Shown here: in pieces, positions 19,163-29,956 of the stretch
How the letters are laid out: each line of letters begins with the position of its first letter
How positions within the stretch are numbered: position 1 is the stretch's first letter
Source: Streptomyces katrae
GTDB taxonomy: Bacteria; Actinomycetota; Actinomycetes; Streptomycetales; Streptomycetaceae
Assembly (NCBI RefSeq): GCF_000717655.1
Contig: NZ_JNZY01000014.1
Span: 1 to 64,000 of the forward strand
Direction: 5' to 3'
DNA length: 64,000 nt
The notes under the pieces: model-generated
The model's database searches: none
Told to the model about the DNA's origin: nothing
The model's input: the letters and a program-made list of their open reading frames with translations, nothing else
Translations under genes and position numbers: made by a program

Positions 19163-20136
19163 TGAACGTACGACGACGCCTCATACCCGCCACCGCCCTC
19201 GCCGGAGCCGTCGCCCTCGGCGCCACGGCCCTGACCGCCTGCTCCGGGTCCGCCGCCGAGGGTGGGAAGGACGGCAAGCTCGCCGTGACGGCCTCGTTCT
19301 ACCCGATGCAGTTCCTCGCCGAGCAGATCGGCAAGGACCACGTGAAGGTCGACGCCCTGACCAAGCCCGGTGTCGAGCCGCACGACCTGGAGATCACGCC
19401 GAAGCAGACCGCCCAGCTGGGCAAGGCCGACGTGATCCTCTACCTCAAGGACCTCCAGCCCGCCGTCGACAAGGCCATCGCCCAGTCCGGCGGGAAGAAC
19501 ATCGTCGACGCCGGCGCCCTCACCAAGCTGGAGGTCCACGGCGACTCCGGCCACGAGGGCGAGGCCACGACGGGAGACGCGGAGGGACACGACCACGCCC
19601 ACGAGGGCGAGGCCGGCGCGGACCCGCACATCTGGCTCGACCCCGCCAAGTACGCGGAGGTCGCCAAGGGCGTCGGCGCGGCCCTGGAGAAGGCCGATCC
19701 CGACCACGCCGCCGACTACAAGAAGAGCACCGACGCGCTGGTCGGCAAGCTGACCGGGCTGGACAGCGAGTTCAAGGACGGCCTGCAGAACACGGCCACC
19801 AAGACCTTCATCACCACCCACTCCGCCTTCGGGTACCTCGCCGAGCGCTACGGCCTGGACCAGGAGGGCATCGCCGGCCTCGACCCCGAGTCCGAGCCGA
19901 GCCCGGCCCGGATCAAGGAGATCCAGGAGATCGCGAAGAAGGAGAATGCCACCACGGTGTTCTTCGAGACCCTGGCCAGTGACAAGACGGCCAAGACCCT
20001 CGCGGCGGACACCGGACTCAAGACCGACGTCCTCGACCCGCTCGAGGGAATCACCGACAAGTCCCAGGGCGCTGACTACTTCGAGGTCATGCGGTCCAAC
20101 CTGAAGAACCTCCAGAAGGCACTCGGTAGCAAGTGA
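19162..20136 (+). CDS. znuA: Zinc ABC transporter substrate-binding lipoprotein
   Basis: 324 aa. The lipoprotein signal ends at LTAC, so the protein is anchored outside the membrane. The mature part is a cluster A-I (ZnuA-like) metal receptor: ASFYPMQFLAEQIG, VEPHDLEITPKQ with a His ligand, ADPHIWLDP with the second, TTHSAFGYLAERYG with the third, and FETLASDKTA. An acidic His-rich loop (about residues 130-155, GHDHAHEG) is typical of zinc rather than manganese receptors. ATG at 19162 gives a normal signal peptide; alternatives (19147, 19144) only add a few residues. Confidence 0.93.
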   Translation: MNVRRRLIPATALAGAVALGATALTACSGSAAEGGKDGKLAVTASFYPMQFLAEQIGKDHVKVDALTKPGVEPHDLEITPKQTAQLGKADVILYLKDLQPAVDKAIAQSGGKNIVDAGALTKLEVHGDSGHEGEATTGDAEGHDHAHEGEAGADPHIWLDPAKYAEVAKGVGAALEKADPDHAADYKKSTDALVGKLTGLDSEFKDGLQNTATKTFITTHSAFGYLAERYGLDQEGIAGLDPESEPSPARIKEIQEIAKKENATTVFFETLASDKTAKTLAADTGLKTDVLDPLEGITDKSQGADYFEVMRSNLKNLQKALGSK

Positions 20137-20165
20137 TGGCAGTAGCAGCAACGGAGGCGCGAGCC

Positions 20166-20957
20166 ATGCAGTCAACGCCCCGACAGGCTGACGAGCAGCC
20201 CGTCATATCCCTGCGCGGGGCCACGGCCTCGCTCGGCTCGCGCCCCGTGCTGCGCGGGATCGACCTCACCGTCCGCCGGGGTGAGGTCGTCGCCCTGCTC
20301 GGTGCCAACGGCTCCGGCAAGTCCACGGCCGTCCGCGCCGTCGTCGGACAGGTCCCGCTCACCGACGGCGCCCTGTCCCTCTTCGGAACGGACTTCAAGC
20401 GCTTCAGGGACTGGGCGCGCATCGGCTACGTCCCGCAGCGCACCACCGCCGCCAGCGGCGTCCCCGCCACCGTCCGCGAGGTCGTCTCCTCCGGCCGGCT
20501 GGCGCGTACCCGCTTCGGCGTCCTGCGCAAGGCCGATAGGGCCGCCGTGGAGCGGGCCCTGGCCCTGGTCGACATGGACACGCACGCCGACGTCTCGGTC
20601 AACGCCCTCTCCGGCGGCCAGCACCAGCGCGTCCTCATAGCCCGGGCACTCGCCGTCGAGCCTGAACTCCTGATCATGGACGAGCCGATGGCCGGCGTGG
20701 ACCTCGCCAATCAGGAGGTCCTCGCGCACGCCCTGCGCGAGCAGGTCGCCGCCGGCTCCACCGTCCTCCTCGTCCTGCACGAGCTGGGACCGCTGGAGCC
20801 GCTCATCGACCGCGCCGTCGTCCTGCGCGACGGCTGCGTCGTCCACGACGGCCCGCCCCCGGAGGCCGTCGGCCAGCACGCCCTGCCGGGCCACGACCAC
20901 GTACACCCCCACGCGGCGCACGACGCCGAGCCCCTGCGGACGGGACTGCTGAGCTGA
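20166..20957 (+). CDS. znuC: Zinc ABC transporter ATP-binding protein
   Basis: 263 aa ABC ATPase: Walker A GANGSGKST near residue 48, ABC signature NALSGGQHQRV near 144, Walker B LLIMDEPMAGVD near 163, and the switch His in LLVLHELG. A His-rich C terminus (HDHVHPHAAHD) fits zinc handling. ATG at 20166 is chosen because GGAGG at 20153-20157 lies 8 nt upstream; an earlier ATG overlaps the znuA stop. Its stop overlaps the znuB start. Confidence 0.93.
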   Translation: MQSTPRQADEQPVISLRGATASLGSRPVLRGIDLTVRRGEVVALLGANGSGKSTAVRAVVGQVPLTDGALSLFGTDFKRFRDWARIGYVPQRTTAASGVPATVREVVSSGRLARTRFGVLRKADRAAVERALALVDMDTHADVSVNALSGGQHQRVLIARALAVEPELLIMDEPMAGVDLANQEVLAHALREQVAAGSTVLLVLHELGPLEPLIDRAVVLRDGCVVHDGPPPEAVGQHALPGHDHVHPHAAHDAEPLRTGLLS

Positions 20958-21820
20958 TGGACCTCCTGACCCTCGCCTTCATGCAGCGGGCCCTGATCGC
21001 CGCCGCACTGGTCGGCATCACGGCTCCCGCCATCGGCACGTACCTCGTCCAGCGCCGCCAGGCCGTCATGGGCGACGGCCTCGGCCACGTCGCCATGACC
21101 GGTGTCGCCCTCGGTTTCGTGCTCAACAGCAGCCCGGTGTGGATGGCCACGCTGGTCGCCGTCGTCGGCGCCGTCGGCATGGAGCTGATCCGCTCCCGCG
21201 GCAAGACCAGCGGGGACGTCGCCCTCGCCATGCTCTTCTACGGCGGCCTGGCCGGCGGCGTGATGATCATCAGCGCGGGGGGCGGCTCCACGGCCAGGCT
21301 CCTCAGTGCCATGTTCGGCTCGATCACCGCCGTCGCCTCCGAGGACGTCGTCGCGATGGCGTTCCTCGCCGCCTTCGTCCTCGCCGTGACCATCGGCCTG
21401 CGCAGGCAGCTCTTCGCCGTCTGCCAGGACGAGGAGTTCGCCCGGGTCACCGGCCTGCCCGTACGCGCCCTGAACCTGCTGATCGCGGTCACCGCCGCGG
21501 TCACCGTCACCGTCGCCATGCGCATCGTGGGCCTGCTGCTGGTCAGCGCCATGATGGTGATCCCGGTCGCGGCCGCCCAGCGGATCACCCGCGGTTTCGC
21601 CGCCACACTGGGCCTGGCCATCGCCCTCAGCCTCACCATCGCCGTGACCGGCACGGCGGCCACGTACTACATCGACGTCCCGTCGGGCGCCACGATCGTG
21701 CTGCTCGCGATCGGCGTCTTCATGGTGCTGACGGCCCTCTCCACCCCCCTGGCCCGGCGCCGGGCGAGGGCGGCCCGCGCCGCCGAAGAGGTGTGCACGC
21801 GGGACGACGTGAAGGTCTAG
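20957..21820 (+). CDS. znuB: Zinc ABC transporter permease
   Basis: 287 aa ABC-3 family permease with eight to nine hydrophobic segments; MGDGLGHVAMTGVALGF is the conserved ABC-3 signature and RIVGLLLVSAMMVIPVAAAQ the second. ATG overlaps the znuC stop, showing tight coupling. With ZnuA and ZnuC it completes a high-affinity zinc importer. Confidence 0.93.
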   Translation: MDLLTLAFMQRALIAAALVGITAPAIGTYLVQRRQAVMGDGLGHVAMTGVALGFVLNSSPVWMATLVAVVGAVGMELIRSRGKTSGDVALAMLFYGGLAGGVMIISAGGGSTARLLSAMFGSITAVASEDVVAMAFLAAFVLAVTIGLRRQLFAVCQDEEFARVTGLPVRALNLLIAVTAAVTVTVAMRIVGLLLVSAMMVIPVAAAQRITRGFAATLGLAIALSLTIAVTGTAATYYIDVPSGATIVLLAIGVFMVLTALSTPLARRRARAARAAEEVCTRDDVKV

Positions 21821-21870
21821 GGGCTCGGCCGCCTGGCACAATGGCGACAGGCCGATACGAGGAGGAACCG

Positions 21871-22305
21871 GTGGCGACTGCGCCTGGCGAGATGAATACC
21901 GCGCCAGTACGAGGACGATCCACCCGGCAGCGGGCAGCCGTGGCGGCGGCGCTGGACGAGGTGGACGAGTTCCGCAGCGCCCAGGAGCTGCACGACATGC
22001 TCAAGCACCGCGGTGACTCCGTGGGCCTGACGACCGTCTACCGCACCCTCCAGTCGCTCGCCGACGCCGGCGAGGTCGACGTGCTGCGCACCAGCGACGG
22101 CGAGTCCGTCTACCGGCGCTGTTCCACCGGGGACCACCACCATCACCTGGTCTGCCGCAAGTGCGGCAAGGCGGTCGAGGTGGAGGGCCCGGCGGTGGAG
22201 AAGTGGGCGGAGTCGATCGCGGCGGAGCACGGCTTCGTGAACGTCGCCCACACGGTGGAGGTCTTCGGCACCTGCGCCGACTGCGCGGCCTCCGCCTCCG
22301 CCTAG
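21871..22305 (+). CDS. zur: Zinc uptake regulator Zur (Fur family)
   Basis: 144 aa Fur-family repressor. Winged helix: STRQRAAVAAALDEV, SAQELHDML, VGLTTVYRTLQSLADAGEVDVL; metal sites in the C-terminal half: DHHHHLVCRKCGKAVEV and the terminal FGTCADC pair of Cys for structural zinc. GTG at 21871 has GGAGG five nt upstream. It ends the znuACB-zur cluster, 50 bp after znuB; a CACAAT hexamer in that gap could give zur its own promoter. Expected to repress znuA through the boxes at 19126-19162. Confidence 0.93.
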   Translation: MATAPGEMNTAPVRGRSTRQRAAVAAALDEVDEFRSAQELHDMLKHRGDSVGLTTVYRTLQSLADAGEVDVLRTSDGESVYRRCSTGDHHHHLVCRKCGKAVEVEGPAVEKWAESIAAEHGFVNVAHTVEVFGTCADCAASASA

Positions 22306-22323
22306 ACCGGGCCCAGGACACGC

Positions 22324-22363
22324 ATGACGAACCCGGCGGTGATCACACCGCCGGGTTCGTCAT
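22324..22363. terminator. 18-bp bidirectional hairpin between zur and uppS
   Basis: Perfect 18-bp stem (22324-22341 with 22346-22363) and a 4-nt loop, between the convergent 3' ends of zur and uppS. Confidence 0.85.
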
Positions 22364-22382
22364 GGCACCGAGGGCCGGGGGA

Positions 22383-23207
22383 TCAGGCCTTGTGGCCCGG
22401 CTCCGCCTGGTTCGGGACGGCGCCGCCGAAGCGGCGGTCGCGCTGGGCGTACTCCAGGCAGGCCGCCCACAGGTTGCGGCGGTCGAAGTCCGGCCACAGC
22501 ACGTCCTGGAAGACCATCTCGGCGTACGCGCTCTGCCAGATCAGGTAGTTGGACGTGCGCTGCTCGCCGCTCGGCCGCAGGAACAGGTCGACGTCCGGCA
22601 TGTCCGGGTAGTACATGTACTTCGCGAAGGTCTTCTCGTTGACCTTCGACGGGTCCAGCTTGCCCGCGGCCACGTCCCGCGCGATCGCCTGCGCCGCGTC
22701 CGCGATCTCCGCGCGGCCGCCGTAGTTCACGCAGAAGTACAAGGTCATCGCGTCGTTGTCGACGGTCTGCTCCTGGGCGACCTGGAGCTCCTGGACGACC
22801 GACTTCCACATCTTCGGCATGCGGCCGACCCAGCGGATGCGGATGCCCAGCTCGTTCATCTCGTCGCGGCGGCGCCGGATGACGTCGCGGTTGAAGTTCA
22901 TCAGGAAGCGGACCTCGTCGGGCGAGCGCTTCCAGTTCTCCGTCGAGAAGGCGTACAGGGAGAGGTTCTTGACGCCCATCTCCAGGCAGCCCTTGAGCAC
23001 GTCGAGCACGACGCCCTCGCCGACCTTGTGGCCCTCGGTGCGCGGCAGGCCGCGCTCCTTGGCCCAGCGGCCGTTGCCGTCCATGACCACGGCGACGTGG
23101 TTCGGGACGAGCTCGCCGGGGATCCTCGGCGGGCGCTCACCGGACGGGTGGGGCTCGGGAACCTTGTACTCCCGGCGAGAGCGTCCCAGAATCCCGCGTC
23201 GTGCCAT
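22383..23207 (-). CDS. uppS: Undecaprenyl (polyprenyl) diphosphate synthase, cis-type
   Basis: 274 aa cis-prenyltransferase that builds the lipid carrier for cell-wall synthesis from FPP and IPP. Motifs: [16 protein letters not shown] near residue 38 (catalytic Asp), [28 protein letters not shown], and [23 protein letters not shown] at 23207 has TAGGAG upstream. It lies 11 bp after recO on the same strand, so the two form an operon. Streptomyces usually carry more than one such enzyme; chain length cannot be read from sequence alone. Confidence 0.94.
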   Translation of the reverse strand: MARRGILGRSRREYKVPEPHPSGERPPRIPGELVPNHVAVVMDGNGRWAKERGLPRTEGHKVGEGVVLDVLKGCLEMGVKNLSLYAFSTENWKRSPDEVRFLMNFNRDVIRRRRDEMNELGIRIRWVGRMPKMWKSVVQELQVAQEQTVDNDAMTLYFCVNYGGRAEIADAAQAIARDVAAGKLDPSKVNEKTFAKYMYYPDMPDVDLFLRPSGEQRTSNYLIWQSAYAEMVFQDVLWPDFDRRNLWAACLEYAQRDRRFGGAVPNQAEPGHKA

Positions 23208-23218
23208 GTGCCCAGCTC

Positions 23219-23965
23219 CTATTTCTCGACGTATCGCAGGGAGCGTAGCCCGCGCTCCAGATGCCAGTGCAAATAGGCGGAGACGAGCCCGCTGCCCTCC
23301 CGCACGTACCGCGCCTCGCAGGCGTCCGCATGTCCCCAGTCGCCCGTCAGCAGCGCGCTGAGCAGGGCGATGGCCTCAGACGAGGGTACGACGCTGCCGG
23401 CCACTCGGCAGTCCCCGCAGACGACCCCGCCCGCGGCGACGGAGAAGTGCCGGTTGGGGCCGTGGATCCCGCACTTCGCGCAGTCCGTGAAGCTGGGCGC
23501 GTAGCCGTTGACGGCGAGCGAGCGCAGCAGGAACGCGTCGAGGATGAGGTTCGGCTCGTGCTCCCCGCGCGAGAGCGTGCGCAGGGCGCCGATCAGCAGC
23601 AGGTACTGCTGTACGGCGGGCTCGCCCTCGTTCTCGGTGAACCGCTCGGCGGTCTCCAGCATCGCGGTGCCGGCGGTGTAGCGGGCGTAGTCGGTGACGA
23701 TGCCGTTGCCGTACGGGGCGATGATCTCGGTCTGGGTGCACAGCGGGAGGCTGCGGCCGATCAGCTCGCTGCCCCGGGCGAAGAACTGCACGTCGGCGTG
23801 GGAGAAAGGTTCCAGCCCGGCGCCGAACTTGGACTTCGTCCGCCGTACTCCGCGGGCGACGGCCCGCACCCGTCCGTGGCCGCGGGTCAGCAGCGTGATG
23901 ATGCGGTCCGCCTCACCCAGCTTCTGGGTGCGCAGCACGATGCCGTCGTCGCGGAACAGACTCAT
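23219..23965 (-). CDS. recO: DNA repair protein RecO
   Basis: 248 aa RecF-pathway recombination mediator. N-terminal OB fold ([35 protein letters not shown]), central helical region ([16 protein letters not shown]), and a zinc site of the CAKC ... CGDC type near residues 165 and 187. ATG at 23965 fits the family; GACAAT lies 6 nt ahead with no Shine-Dalgarno, suggesting a leaderless message. Operon with uppS. Confidence 0.94.
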   Translation of the reverse strand: MSLFRDDGIVLRTQKLGEADRIITLLTRGHGRVRAVARGVRRTKSKFGAGLEPFSHADVQFFARGSELIGRSLPLCTQTEIIAPYGNGIVTDYARYTAGTAMLETAERFTENEGEPAVQQYLLLIGALRTLSRGEHEPNLILDAFLLRSLAVNGYAPSFTDCAKCGIHGPNRHFSVAAGGVVCGDCRVAGSVVPSSEAIALLSALLTGDWGHADACEARYVREGSGLVSAYLHWHLERGLRSLRYVEK

Positions 23966-23991
23966 GCGCCCATTGTCGCCTGTGCGGGGAC

Positions 23992-24039
23992 GGCGACGGC
24001 CCTCCGCCCGGACACGGGTCCGGACGGAGGGCCGTCGCC
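23992..24039 (-). terminator. Hairpin between nucleobase permease and recO
   Basis: 20-bp stem (23992-24011 with 24020-24039) with one mismatch and an 8-nt loop, 12 bp after the permease stop on the minus strand. Probably the permease terminator. Confidence 0.75.
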
Positions 24040-24050
24040 CCTTGGGAGGG

Positions 24051-25631
24051 TCAGGAGGCGGCCGGGGCCTGCTCGTCCGCGTCCGGCTTCGGTGCACCGG
24101 CGGCGACGGCGGTCACGGCGGCGCCGACCGTGGCCTCGGCCACCGTCTCGGCCTCGTCCGCCGCCTTCGCCTCGGGGGCCGCGGGGGCCTCGGACGCCTC
24201 GTCCGCTGCGCCCGCCGCGCTGTCGGCCGGACCCACCGCCTGGGCGGGCACCGCCGCCACGGCGCTGTGCGCATCGTCCTTGCCCAGCCCGTTGAAGATC
24301 AGGTTGAGCGCGATCGCGGCCGTGGCACCGAGCGTCACACCGCTGTTGAGGAGCGAGGAGAGGTCCGCGTCCATGTGGTCCTTGAACAGCACCGGAACGG
24401 TGGCCGGGAGCAGCGCGAAGGCCAGGGATACGCCCACGACCAGCGCGTTCTTCTCCTCCTTGAGGTCGACCTTGGCCAGGGTCTGGATGCCCGCCAGGGC
24501 CACCATCGCGAACATCACGGTCGCCGCGCCGCCGAGCACTCCGTGCGGGACCGCGGCGACGATCGCGGCGGCCTTCGGGATCAGCCCGAGCACGATCATG
24601 AAGACGCCCGCGGCGACCACGACGAACCGGCTCTTGACCTTGGTCATGCGGACCAGGCCGACGTTCTCGGCGAACGCCACGTACGGGAAGGAGTTGAGGA
24701 CGCCGCCGAGGGCGGTCGCGGCGCCGTCGGCGCGCAGCGCGCGGGCCACGGTCTCGCTGTCGATCTCCTTGCCGACGATGTCGCCGACGGCGTACGTGTC
24801 ACCGGTGGTCTCGACCATGGTGATCAGCATGACGATGAGCATCAGCAGGATCGGGAACCAGGCGAACTTCGGTGCTCCGTAGTGGAACGGGGTGGTGATG
24901 CCGATCCAGTCCGAGTGGCCCACGTCGCCGAACTTGGCATCGCCCAGCAGGAAGGCCACGGCGGTGCCGCCGACCAGGCCGAGCAGGATGGAGATGCTGG
25001 AGAGGAAGGGCTTGCCGAGCTTCATCAGGACGAGGATGAAGAGCATCGTGCCGCCGGCGTACGCGAAGTGCTTGGGGTCGCCGAAGTCGGGGCTGCCGAG
25101 GCCGCCCGCGGCGTCGTTGAGGCCCACGGGGATCAGCACGATGCCGAGGACGGTGATCACCGTGCCGGTGACGACCGGCGGGAAGAGCCTCATGATCGTA
25201 CGGAAGGCCTTGGGCGGCAGCCAGGCGAAGGCGAAGGTGGCGATGCCGGCCGTGATGACCGCGCCGTAGATGACGAGCAGGCCGGCCGTCCCGCCGCCGG
25301 CTCCGAGCCCGATGGCGATCATCGGGGACACCGCGGTGAAGGTGACGCCCTGGATCAGGGGCAGTCGCGCACCGATCCGGCCGACGCCCCACGCCTGGAG
25401 GATCGAGGCGATACCGCAGGTGAACAGGTCTGCGTTGATCAGGTAGACCAGCTGCTCGGTGGTCAGGCCGAGGGCACCGCCCACGATGATCGGGACGATC
25501 ACCGCACCGGCGTAGAACGCGAGTACGTGCTGGAAGCCGTACAGCGCGAGCTTGGGGAGGGGGAGCACCTCGTCGACCGGGTGCGTGCTGTGCTCTCCGT
25601 TGCCGGAAAGCCGGGCGGCGACACGTGCCAT
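24051..25631 (-). CDS. NCS2-family nucleobase:cation symporter
   Basis: 526 aa with 12-14 membrane segments. GFQHVLAFYAGAVIVPIIVGG near residue 33 begins the NCS2 core; QGVTFTAVSPMIAIG, FPPVVTGTVITVLGIVLIPVG and FAENVGLVRMTKVKSR (Glu/Arg substrate region) follow. Relatives import uracil, xanthine or urate with H+ or Na+; the substrate is not clear here. About 75 C-terminal residues are Ala/Glu/Pro-rich and probably disordered in the cytoplasm. ATG at 25631 is preceded by GGCAGAG. No purine riboswitch is recognisable upstream. Confidence 0.87.
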   Translation of the reverse strand: MARVAARLSGNGEHSTHPVDEVLPLPKLALYGFQHVLAFYAGAVIVPIIVGGALGLTTEQLVYLINADLFTCGIASILQAWGVGRIGARLPLIQGVTFTAVSPMIAIGLGAGGGTAGLLVIYGAVITAGIATFAFAWLPPKAFRTIMRLFPPVVTGTVITVLGIVLIPVGLNDAAGGLGSPDFGDPKHFAYAGGTMLFILVLMKLGKPFLSSISILLGLVGGTAVAFLLGDAKFGDVGHSDWIGITTPFHYGAPKFAWFPILLMLIVMLITMVETTGDTYAVGDIVGKEIDSETVARALRADGAATALGGVLNSFPYVAFAENVGLVRMTKVKSRFVVVAAGVFMIVLGLIPKAAAIVAAVPHGVLGGAATVMFAMVALAGIQTLAKVDLKEEKNALVVGVSLAFALLPATVPVLFKDHMDADLSSLLNSGVTLGATAAIALNLIFNGLGKDDAHSAVAAVPAQAVGPADSAAGAADEASEAPAAPEAKAADEAETVAEATVGAAVTAVAAGAPKPDADEQAPAAS

Positions 25632-26107
25632 CTCTGCCTTGCCCTTCAAGAGGTAGGTGATCGAGAGGAATCTGGTTGTCCCTGGGCGAAGTGGGTCGCT
25701 ATCCCGTTGGTTCGCCAGGGTTGTCAGTGCGTTCACGTGAATCGAAGCCCCGCTGTGTTACTGGCGGCGTCTCGTCGTGTGACCGGAATTGAACGCCTGT
25801 GGGGGTGCTCACAGATATCGTGGACTTCTACAAAGTGTTGACGTCTGGGGCTGCCAGATCTGTAGGTATCTCCAGTGGCGGATGTCTCCGCAAGGGCGTA
25901 ACGACCCGCGGCAGCAGAGCCCATATCTGCAGGTCAAGGCCCCGGCCGGGTGTCCAGTGGGTGGACGGCCGAGGCCGGAACGCACGAATCCCCCCTCCAC
26001 ACAGAGTGCGAAGGGGGGCGGATTCGGTCACGGGAGGCCGGATCGTTACCTCGGCGAAGGCGTACCGAGCCCTTACCGATGCCGTACCGAGGCCGTTTCG
26101 GTCAGGG
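25632..26107. other. Long intergenic region upstream of the nucleobase permease
   Basis: 476 bp with no convincing gene. It should hold the permease promoter on the minus strand. Features seen: ACTTCTACAAAGT with short ACTT/AAGT arms, CAGATCTG, and three TACCGA hexamers at 26063, 26074 and 26085, exactly 11 bp apart. None matches an operator I can name. Confidence 0.5.
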
Positions 26108-26803
26108 TCACGGCGCCCGGACCGCCGACAGCAGCCGGGTCACCTCGTCGGAACCCATCCGCAGCGCGGCGCCCACCGTGGCGAGCACCTCGCGCTCGGC
26201 CGGGGTGTACGGACCGTCCGCGAGGGCGATCCGGGCGCCCTGCAGCAGGATCGATTCCCGCCCGGGCGCGGCCAGGTGCGGAGCCAGCGGTTCCAGCGCC
26301 TCGTGGAGCTCTATCGCCAGCGCGGCCCCACAGCATTCGGGGCCGTCGTACAGCCCGAGCCGGCCCTCGTCGGTGGCGAGCGCCTCCACCAGGGACTCGA
26401 GCTGCTCCTCCGTGCAGTCCTGGAAGCCCGCCGTCCGTACGGCCGACACGGCGGCCTCCAGCGCGCCGCGCGAGGCGGTTCCGCCCGCCGCGAGGACGGC
26501 CAGTGTCACGGTGTGCACGGCGTCGCGCAGCAGCGCCGAGAAGCGAGTGGTGGTCAGGTGGTCGAGGACCTCGGTCTCGAAGCGCTCCCGGCAGCCCTGG
26601 CACTCGATGACGGGCCCGGCCGCTCCGCGCGGCAGCAGCGGGACGCCGAGGACGGTGAACCGGCGGCGCCCGGTCCGCCTGCGGTAGTTGCGGTCACCAC
26701 CGCAGTCGGGGCAGAAGAACTCCCCGTCGCCCACGGTGCTCCAGGTGGTACGGATGCCCCAGACCGTCAGCTTCCGGCCGTCCCCACCCCGAACTGGCAG
26801 CAC
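26108..26803 (-). CDS. TerB-like protein with N-terminal zinc ribbon
   Basis: 231 aa. A CPDCGGDRNY ... CQGCRERF pair of CxxC motifs (residues 31-75) forms a zinc ribbon. The rest resembles the helical TerB domain (tellurite-resistance/co-chaperone type): AAVSAVRTAGFQDCTEEQ, ILLQGARIALADGPYTPAE and REVLATVGAALRMGSDEV. TerB domains are linked to membrane-associated stress and metal sensing; the exact job here is unknown. It stands alone, with the damaged SDR on the other side. Confidence 0.72.
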   Translation of the reverse strand: MLPVRGGDGRKLTVWGIRTTWSTVGDGEFFCPDCGGDRNYRRRTGRRRFTVLGVPLLPRGAAGPVIECQGCRERFETEVLDHLTTTRFSALLRDAVHTVTLAVLAAGGTASRGALEAAVSAVRTAGFQDCTEEQLESLVEALATDEGRLGLYDGPECCGAALAIELHEALEPLAPHLAAPGRESILLQGARIALADGPYTPAEREVLATVGAALRMGSDEVTRLLSAVRAP

Positions 26804-27008
26804 GTCGCACCTCCGTCACTCCCCCGTGGCCCTGCGGGCACGGGCGGGAACCCCGGCAGCTTCGCCGGGTTGGCGTGATGTTAGCCACATCGGTGAGGAT
26901 GCGTCAGTCGTGTGACAAGACAACATGCGCTGCCGACCGCACTTGGCCGGTCTGCATCCCTGCCGCCGCGCCCGCGGACGTCGCGTTTTCCCTGCGCTCG
27001 CCCGCGCG

Positions 27009-27792
27009 AACAACACATCCTGTCTGGTCACGGGCGCGGCGAGCGGGATCGGCCGGCCACCGCCCGGCTGCTGGCCCGCTCCGGGCCCTCGTGACCGCGG
27101 CTGACATCAATGGCTCCGGCGTCGAGGAACTGCGTACGGAACTCGCCGAAGAGGGGTATGACATCACGGTCGTGGCCGGTGACGTCGCCGATCCGGAGGC
27201 CAACCGCGCGATGGTCGGGGCCCCGCTCGGGGCGTACGGACGGCTCGACGTCGCCGTGGCGAACGCCGGAGTGCTCCCTCTTTCGGATGTACGGGAGACC
27301 GGCCCGGACGACCGGGACCGGGTCATGGCGATCGAGGGCCGGGGGATGTTCCTGACCTGCAAGTACGCCATCGAGGCGATGCTGGCGCAGCCGGACCCGG
27401 GCGGGGTGCTGGTCTGCGTGTCCTCGGTGTCGGGGGTGGCGGGACAGGCCCGGCAGGGTGGGGCACCTCCCACGCCGAAGGCTGTGGGGGAGTACGGGCC
27501 GGCGAAGTGCGTGGCGTCGGGGCTGACCGAGCGCCTGGCGGTGGAGTGGGCGGCGCACGGGATCCGGGTCAATGCGGTGGCCCCCGGCACCATCCGTACG
27601 GAGCGGGTGCCGGCCCTGAAGGACGAGCCGGGCGGCCCGGAGTACCTGGCGGAGGTCTCCGCGGCCCATCCCATGGGCCGGCTCGGCGAGCCGGAGGAGG
27701 TGGCCCGGGTCATCGCCTTCCTGGCCTCCGACACGGCCTCGTTCGTGACGGGCGCGATCCTGCCGGCGGACGGCGGCTACCTGGCCCGCTGA
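27009..27792 (+). pseudogene. Short-chain dehydrogenase/reductase, frame-disrupted
   Basis: The C-terminal part is an intact SDR: NAGVLP near 27259, catalytic Ser in VSSVSG, YGPAK catalytic Tyr/Lys at 27493, RVNAVAPGTIRTERV, and DGGYLAR at the end. The N terminus is split over three frames: LVTGAASGIGR, then ATARLLARSG, then LVTAADINGSG. Adding one G near 27055 and one near 27085 restores a single frame, so two 1-base deletions are implied. I see no start codon before the glycine motif in its frame. A 33-nt palindromic repeat is inserted in frame just before the catalytic Tyr. Either a pseudogene or sequencing errors in G runs. Confidence 0.65.
27460..27492 (+). repeat. Short palindromic repeat inserted in frame in the SDR gene
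   Basis: The stretch adds 11 codons (GAPPTPKAVGE) between RQG and YGPAK, where SDR proteins have no such segment. Its form, GTGGGG..CC.CCC...GGGGGAG, matches the element in the WxL-like gene at 34903-34931 and resembles short repeats scattered in Streptomyces genomes. Confidence 0.6.
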
Positions 27793-27806
27793 GTCCGGGA
27801 ACGGCG

Positions 27807-27839
27807 GAACCCCGCCCCTCGCAGGGAAGGACGGGGTTC
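27807..27839. terminator. Hairpin between SDR and leuA
   Basis: GAACCCCG (27807-27814) pairs with CGGGGTTC (27832-27839); an inner CCCT/AGGG stem extends it. Lies between the convergent 3' ends. Confidence 0.65.
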
Positions 27840-27851
27840 TCGTACGAGCGG

Positions 27852-29873
<2,022 letters not shown>

Positions 29874-29956
29874 CTACAGGTCCGGTCGAACCGTCAACGC
29901 GGCGCAACGGCTTTCAGACAACTGAATGAATCATGGTTGCAGGTAGTGACAGCGTC

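Noticed and set aside
25632..26107. Purine riboswitch ahead of the nucleobase permease
   Set aside because: No conserved three-way-junction core or terminator/antiterminator arrangement could be recognised.
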